From the NCBI GenBank assembly GCA_038231615.1, contig JBBRLA010000295.1, forward strand, positions 1 through 9,902: a stretch of DNA of 9,902 nucleotides, written 5' to 3'. Positions 6,878 through 9,902 of the stretch are shown here, piece by piece. The stretch comes from JBBRLA01 sp038231615 (GTDB taxonomy: Bacteria > Myxococcota_A > Polyangia > Palsa-1104 > JAEUJZ01). The position numbers were made by a program, and so were the translations under genes. The first letter of the stretch is position 1. Every line of letters begins with the position of its first letter. The notes below the pieces were generated by a model. It was given only the letters and a program-made list of their open reading frames with translations. It was not told the DNA's origin and did no database searches.

Positions 6878-7074
6878 GTGGCCGAGTGGGGTTTCTACGG
6901 ACGTGATGAGGAACTGCGGCAGCTAGCGGAGATTTTTGCCCGTCGGCGCTGGTTCTTCGTAAAGGTCATGGGCCGGTCTGCATCGCGCCAGGCATCCCTG
7001 AAGGGATGCGCGGCAGACTCGCGGCGCAGGGATGCGCGGTCGAGGATCTCACCGACCTTACCGGCGGGCTCTAA
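6878..7074 (+). pseudogene. Internally deleted ATP-binding (AAA-type) protein gene
   Basis: GTG at 6878 follows GGAG (6867-6870) at a 7-base spacing. The first 33 codons read MAEWGFYGRDEELRQLAEIF and onwards to RRRWFFVKVMGR. This is the typical start of AAA-type ATP-binding proteins of the GRxxEL...GRRRIGKT kind, where the Walker A loop should follow at once. Here it does not: after position 6976 the frame loses all resemblance. From about 6970 another frame (one base back) reads VCIAPGIPEGM, then RGRLAAQGCAVEDLTDLTGGL, ending in TAA at 7072-7074, and looks like an ordinary protein C-terminus. I infer one deletion that removed the middle of the gene, including Walker A and B, and left the frame shifted. 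The N-terminal family resemblance is fairly clear. That the tail belongs to the same gene is a guess from its position and protein-like quality. The frame starting at 6878 stays open to 7264, but that translation overlaps the antisense of the porin gene and is not credible. Confidence 0.55.
6992..7009. repeat. 8-bp inverted repeat beside the deletion junction
   Basis: GCATCCCT (6992-6999) and AGGGATGC (7002-7009) are exact reverse complements with a two-base spacer. AGGGATGCGCGG, which includes the right arm, recurs at 7028-7039, so the area has both inverted and direct repeats. It begins about 15 bases after the point where the ATPase reading frame breaks. Confidence 0.7.
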
Positions 7075-7116
7075 AGCGATTATTCTGTTCCAGCGCCTGG
7101 GCAGGTGGGCACGGCC

Positions 7117-7134
7117 AAAAGAAGCCATGATGGC
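7117..7134 (-). terminator. Weak possible terminator of the porin gene
   Basis: On the minus strand, GCCATCATGGC is followed directly by TTCTTTT, 18 bases past the porin stop. The stem is only about four pairs. A longer alternative, CGGCCA pairing with TGGCCG, surrounds the T-run. It is a poor match to a rho-independent terminator but is the only candidate in the gap. Confidence 0.25.
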
Positions 7135-7151
7135 CGAGCGGCTGCCTCACA

Positions 7152-8576
7152 TCACAGGCGCAGGGTGGTGTTCACCACCAGGCGATCGTCGCGATCCTGG
7201 AGATCGGGGACGAACCCCATCTGGGCCCCCGGGTTGGTTGGCAGCACCCCGCCCGGACCGGTGATGCCTCGCGCTCCGCTGAAGTAGGGCAGGTTGGCCT
7301 CCCGGTGCATGTACTCCAGGCGGAAAAGAATCCACGGGCTGGGCAGAAAATCCATCGTGGCGCTGATGCCTCCCCCCAGGAAGGCGCCCTTGTTCGGCAG
7401 GGAGTAGGGCGAACCCACGGGGAACTGCTGGATCACGGCCTGGGTCTGATCGTAGAAAATGTCGCCCCGCAGCGTCGTGGCGAAACGGTCGCTCCATTCA
7501 ACGCGGTGGCTCAGGAAGCCGCCGGTCATGTTGCCCGATGGGGCGTTGCCGCGGTGTTCGTAGCCATAGCCGAAGTCCGCCGACATCGACACGCGCTTGA
7601 CGCTGAAGCCTCGCCCCGAGGTCGGCCCCTTGTAATACTGGACCTGCACCGAGTTATCGGTGTAAAAGCGCACCGCATCCGGGTCGGCCTGCACGTCCTG
7701 CCCCAGGTAGATGGCGTTGCTCAGCACCAGCCGCTCCGTCGGCCGCCAGTTCCAGTCGTAGCCGCCGCCACGGTACTCGTGCCACTGCCCCAGGGTCTGC
7801 CAGCCGTTGACCAGCCACAGTTCCGCCCGGAATCGCCGCGTAAGAAAGATTTGCGTGCGGATGCCCGAGAAGTAATAGGGAGTGGCATCGGCGATGAAGG
7901 CGTGCAGATAGCTCCAGTTCTCCTGGGGAAAGTAGCTTTCCAGGGAAAAATACGAGGGGAAAATGCCGGCCTCCACGTTCACCCCATGCAGCACGTCGAA
8001 GTGCCACCCCGCCGCCGCCTGCTGGATGAACTGGAAGGCCACGTTGGTCAGGTAGAAACCGCGGGTCGTGCTCAGGTCCTGGCCCACGTCGGTCTGGACG
8101 TTGGTGCCATATTGAACATAAACCCGCCCGATGGGACCGTGCAGGCGGGACACCTCGATGCCGACGGAGGCCAGGTTCAACGAGATCTCGTTGTGTCGCG
8201 GCGCCGTGGTACCGGGGAAGGCCGTGTGGTCCTGGGGCTGGTGGAACTGGAACAGGTAATAGACATCGGCGTAGATCGACATGTCGATGGGCCCGGCGGT
8301 CAGCAGCGAGGCCGGCTGGCGGTTGGCGCCGTTGGTCCAACTGTAGTCGAACTCGGAGAAGGGCGGCTCGCGGACGTCCAGCGGCTGCGGTTTTGGCGGA
8401 TCCGGGGGATTCGATGGGGCGGGCGCCGGGGCCAGGCGCGCTTCCAGCTCTTTCACCCGCTGCGATAGGGACGAAAGGGTGTCGGGCTCCGCCTGTGCGG
8501 GGCGGACGCCGGCGACCAGCCAGGCGACCAGAACGGCAATCAGGTTTAACGGGAGAAGGGGGCAGGCAAAACGCAT
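7152..8576 (-). CDS. Outer-membrane beta-barrel porin, BBP2 / OmpL-like
   Basis: This is a 474-residue exported protein. Residues 1-29 form a Sec signal peptide with cleavage expected after AQA. A short coiled coil follows (LSSLSQRVKELEARL, 34-48), as in trimeric porins, then a Pro-rich linker (49-66). The rest alternates aromatic and polar residues in strand-like blocks separated by glycine-rich turns. The chain ends NTTLRL, giving a hydrophobic C-terminal residue as usual for Bam-assembled barrels. SIYADVYYLFQFHQP near the barrel start resembles the putative beta-barrel porin-2 (PF07642) family. The expected role is passive solute uptake across the outer membrane; the solute is unknown. The start ATG has AAAAAGGAGAG directly upstream. 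That ribosome binding site and the first two codons (ATG CGT) belong to the 66-bp repeat unit and recur upstream, so the porin's translation start is embedded in a repeat array. The spermidine-synthase-like gene lies 199 bp upstream on the same strand. Confidence 0.85.
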   Translation of the reverse strand: MRFACPLLPLNLIAVLVAWLVAGVRPAQAEPDTLSSLSQRVKELEARLAPAPAPSNPPDPPKPQPLDVREPPFSEFDYSWTNGANRQPASLLTAGPIDMSIYADVYYLFQFHQPQDHTAFPGTTAPRHNEISLNLASVGIEVSRLHGPIGRVYVQYGTNVQTDVGQDLSTTRGFYLTNVAFQFIQQAAAGWHFDVLHGVNVEAGIFPSYFSLESYFPQENWSYLHAFIADATPYYFSGIRTQIFLTRRFRAELWLVNGWQTLGQWHEYRGGGYDWNWRPTERLVLSNAIYLGQDVQADPDAVRFYTDNSVQVQYYKGPTSGRGFSVKRVSMSADFGYGYEHRGNAPSGNMTGGFLSHRVEWSDRFATTLRGDIFYDQTQAVIQQFPVGSPYSLPNKGAFLGGGISATMDFLPSPWILFRLEYMHREANLPYFSGARGITGPGGVLPTNPGAQMGFVPDLQDRDDRLVVNTTLRL

Positions 8577-8585
8577 CTCTCCTTT

Positions 8586-8642
8586 TTACCAGAAGTCGTC
8601 CCCTGGTGGATCGTCGCCGGGCAAGCCCGGCCGGGGACGCAT
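8586..8642 (-). CDS. Putative 18-codon leader peptide 1 upstream of porin
   Basis: This mini-ORF encodes MRPRPGLPGDDPPGDDFW and stops with TAA nine bases before the porin ATG, in the same frame. AAAAAGGAG precedes its ATG, as it does at the porin start. Its TAA abuts the porin's Shine-Dalgarno, so ribosomes ending here could reinitiate on the porin. The DDPPG run is of the kind that slows ribosomes without elongation factor P. The start signals are good, but translation is unproven, and the ORF could be a by-product of duplicating the porin leader. Confidence 0.35.
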   Translation of the reverse strand: MRPRPGLPGDDPPGDDFW

Positions 8643-8651
8643 CTCTCCTTT

Positions 8652-8708
8652 TTACCAGAAGTGCTCCCCTGGTGGATCGTCGCCGGGCAAGCCCGGCCGG
8701 GGATGCAT
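8652..8708 (-). CDS. Putative 18-codon leader peptide 2 upstream of porin
   Basis: This second copy encodes MHPRPGLPGDDPPGEHFW. It differs from copy 1 at three residues and has the same length. AAAAAGGAG lies directly before its ATG, and its TAA runs into the Shine-Dalgarno of leader 1, nine bases before that ATG. Preservation of length, start, stop and the DDPPG segment in both copies is notable, but the copies may simply be recent. A third, 5'-most copy (8716-8775) keeps codons for LPGDDPPGEHFW and TAA but has lost its ATG. Confidence 0.33.
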   Translation of the reverse strand: MHPRPGLPGDDPPGEHFW

Positions 8709-8775
8709 CTCCTTTTTACCAGAAGTGCTCCCCTGGTGGATCATCGCCGGGCAGGTCTCTCCGTGGTGCCGCGGT

Positions 8776-9902
8776 TCAGTGCCAGCGGAAGACGCCCAGC
8801 AGATCCGAGAAGTCATCCGTCCACACCCTTTTGCCTTGGTCCGGGGGCAGGGCCACCCAGCGCGGATCGCCTCGCAACGCCCCCAGCGCCTCGTCCGTCC
8901 GGGCCATCACCACCCAGGTCGAGCCCACCTTGCCGATCTTGTCGTCGAGGACCACGTCGTCGCGGACCCGGGCCGCCAGGCCCAGACTCCGGGCCAGGTC
9001 GCCCAGCACCGGCCGCAGGCGCAGATAGCGGTTGGAGATGTGCAGTGCCAGCACCCCGTCCGGCAGAAGCCGCCGCAGATAGATCTCGATGGCCTCTTTG
9101 GTGATGAGGTGAATGGGGATGTTGTCCGAGCTGAACGCATCCACCGCCATGACCGCGTACAGGTCCTTCGGCCCCTGTGGAGGCAGCGCCAGCTTGAGCC
9201 GCCCATCGCCCAGCACGATGCGCAGGTCCACGCCCCGGGCGCGGGCATCGCGCAGATAGGTGAAGTAGCCGGGCTCCTCGGCGATGCGTACGATGGCCGG
9301 GTCGATCTCGTAAAAGGTCATCGACTGCAAAGGGGCGGCGTAGGTCGAGAGCGTCCCGGTGCCCAGGCCGATCACCGCCACCGGGGCCCGCGGGTGCCTT
9401 TTGGCCAGATCCTCGAAGACCTGCCCGATCGGCCCGCTCGGGTGGTAGTACATGAGCGGGACGTCGCGCATCTCGGGGGAAAGCGCCTGCTTGCCGTGCA
9501 GGGTGCTGCCATGCATGAGCTGATGGTGCGTGCCGTCCAGGTCCACCTCGACCCGGAGCACCCCGAAGAAGCTGCGCTCCTTGTGCAGCGGGCGCCCGCG
9601 CACCGGGCCCTTCAACGTCGACACGACCAGAAACGCGCCAATCCCCGCGGCCAGGAGCCCCGGCAGGAAGCGAAAGAGGCGCTGGCTTCGATCGGGGTTG
9701 GTAAAGGGCAGAAAGACGCAGCACAACGCGATGGCGATGGGGTACTCCGCCACGCTGGTGAACAGGAGCGGCGCCAGAAGCGCGTTCCACAACCCCCCGA
9801 GCACCCCGCCCAGGGAGATCCACAGATAAAACTCCGTGAGGTGCCGCGGCCGGGGGCGGTCCTTCGCCAGCTCCCCGTGGCACGACATGGCCCCCAGGAA
9901 GA
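8776..9902 (-). CDS. Fused membrane / spermidine-synthase-like protein (5' end outside window)
   Basis: The reading frame is open to the right edge of the window (Phe-Leu-Gly-Ala precede the Met at 9886-9888), so the gene is partial and that Met is internal. Numbered from it, residues 21-43, 48-62 and 72-92 are transmembrane segments, the tail of a polytopic N-terminal domain. A soluble spermidine-synthase-like domain with an S-adenosylmethionine-type fold follows: HGSTLHGKQ (126-134), GLGTGTL (174-180), YEIDP (193-197), LGDGR (226-230) and VDAFSSDNIP (249-258). Proteins of this fused transporter-synthase type are common in Proteobacteria and Myxococcota. Most have no demonstrated reaction, and true spermidine synthesis should not be assumed. 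It ends in TGA just before the 66-bp repeat array and is on the same strand as the porin, so the two may be cotranscribed through the repeats. Confidence 0.85.
   Translation of the reverse strand, partial: FLGAMSCHGELAKDRPRPRHLTEFYLWISLGGVLGGLWNALLAPLLFTSVAEYPIAIALCCVFLPFTNPDRSQRLFRFLPGLLAAGIGAFLVVSTLKGPVRGRPLHKERSFFGVLRVEVDLDGTHHQLMHGSTLHGKQALSPEMRDVPLMYYHPSGPIGQVFEDLAKRHPRAPVAVIGLGTGTLSTYAAPLQSMTFYEIDPAIVRIAEEPGYFTYLRDARARGVDLRIVLGDGRLKLALPPQGPKDLYAVMAVDAFSSDNIPIHLITKEAIEIYLRRLLPDGVLALHISNRYLRLRPVLGDLARSLGLAARVRDDVVLDDKIGKVGSTWVVMARTDEALGALRGDPRWVALPPDQGKRVWTDDFSDLLGVFRWH

Larger units (their letters stand above)
6778..7151. other. Intergenic accessory stretch with AT-rich leader and broken gene
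   Basis: No intact gene lies in these 374 bases. About 6787-6877 is clearly richer in A+T than the rest of the window and holds a palindrome, a Shine-Dalgarno and a GTG start. From 6878 to 7074 lies the remnant of an ATP-binding protein gene. From 7075 to 7151 I see only a weak hairpin downstream of the porin gene. The composition shift and broken gene suggest acquired, decaying DNA. No transposase, tRNA or integration site is visible. Confidence 0.6.
8573..8757. repeat. 66-bp tandem repeat array overlapping the porin start
   Basis: Three direct copies lie head to tail: 8573-8638 and 8639-8704 (66 bp each, differing at a few bases) and a degenerate copy from 8705 to about 8757, which lacks one CT pair at its porin-side end and about 20 bases at the other. 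Each complete unit holds the palindrome GCCGGGCAAGCCCGGC (first copy at 8616-8631). Read on the minus strand, each holds AAAGGAG followed by ATG. The array fills nearly the whole gap between the two minus-strand genes. There are no variable spacers, so it is not CRISPR. It looks like local duplication of the porin leader. Confidence 0.92.

Noticed and set aside
6895..7128. 77-codon minus-strand frame opposite the broken ATPase gene
   Set aside because: Half of it is simple antisense of the ATPase N-terminus, and it has no start signal or recognisable motif.
8573..8757. CRISPR array or minisatellite inside a gene
   Set aside because: Units are directly adjacent with no unique spacers, and they lie between two genes, touching only the porin start codon.

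Overview
The window is G+C-rich (about two-thirds by eye) and densely packed with genes on both strands. The organism is most likely a high-GC Gram-negative bacterium, plausibly of the Myxococcota/Deltaproteobacteria type. The clues are an outer-membrane porin with a classical signal peptide, a lipoprotein with an Asp/Gly/Leu-rich linker behind its lipobox, and a membrane-fused spermidine-synthase-like protein. This placement is inference; no rRNA or other taxonomic marker is present.

Layout: (1) 1-2107, plus strand: the downstream end of a DISARM anti-phage system, drmB (DUF1998 zinc protein) followed by drmC (phospholipase-D-like), overlapping by one base. Only the C-terminal two-thirds of drmB reads as an intact frame: an in-frame TGA at 54-56 separates it from upstream codons that still look like DrmB. 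drmA and any methyltransferase gene would lie left of the window. (2) 2108-2222: convergent gap with two small hairpins. (3) 2223-4872, minus strand: a secreted SGNH/sialate-acetylesterase-like lipoprotein, then 25 bp downstream a CurA/prostaglandin-reductase-like NADPH oxidoreductase, probably one operon. (4) 4966-6777, plus strand, divergent from (3): an atypical 603-residue aldehyde dehydrogenase superfamily protein. (5) 6778-7151: a comparatively AT-rich stretch with a 10-bp-arm palindrome, a good ribosome binding site and a GTG start, leading into what appears to be an internally deleted ATP-binding protein (N-terminal about 33 codons joined out of frame to a C-terminal-looking tail). (6) 7152-9902, minus strand: the 3' part of a fused transporter/spermidine-synthase-like gene, then a 66-bp tandem repeat in three copies, then a BBP2/OmpL-like porin.

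The most unusual element is the repeat array before the porin. Each full unit carries a Shine-Dalgarno, an ATG and an 18-codon mini-ORF whose TAA runs directly into the next Shine-Dalgarno, so two near-identical leader peptides precede the porin start. Both contain Asp-Asp-Pro-Pro-Gly, a kind of sequence known to slow ribosomes. The other points of interest are the interrupted DISARM drmB and the gutted ATPase with an intact-looking regulatory region. Together they suggest decaying defence or accessory DNA.
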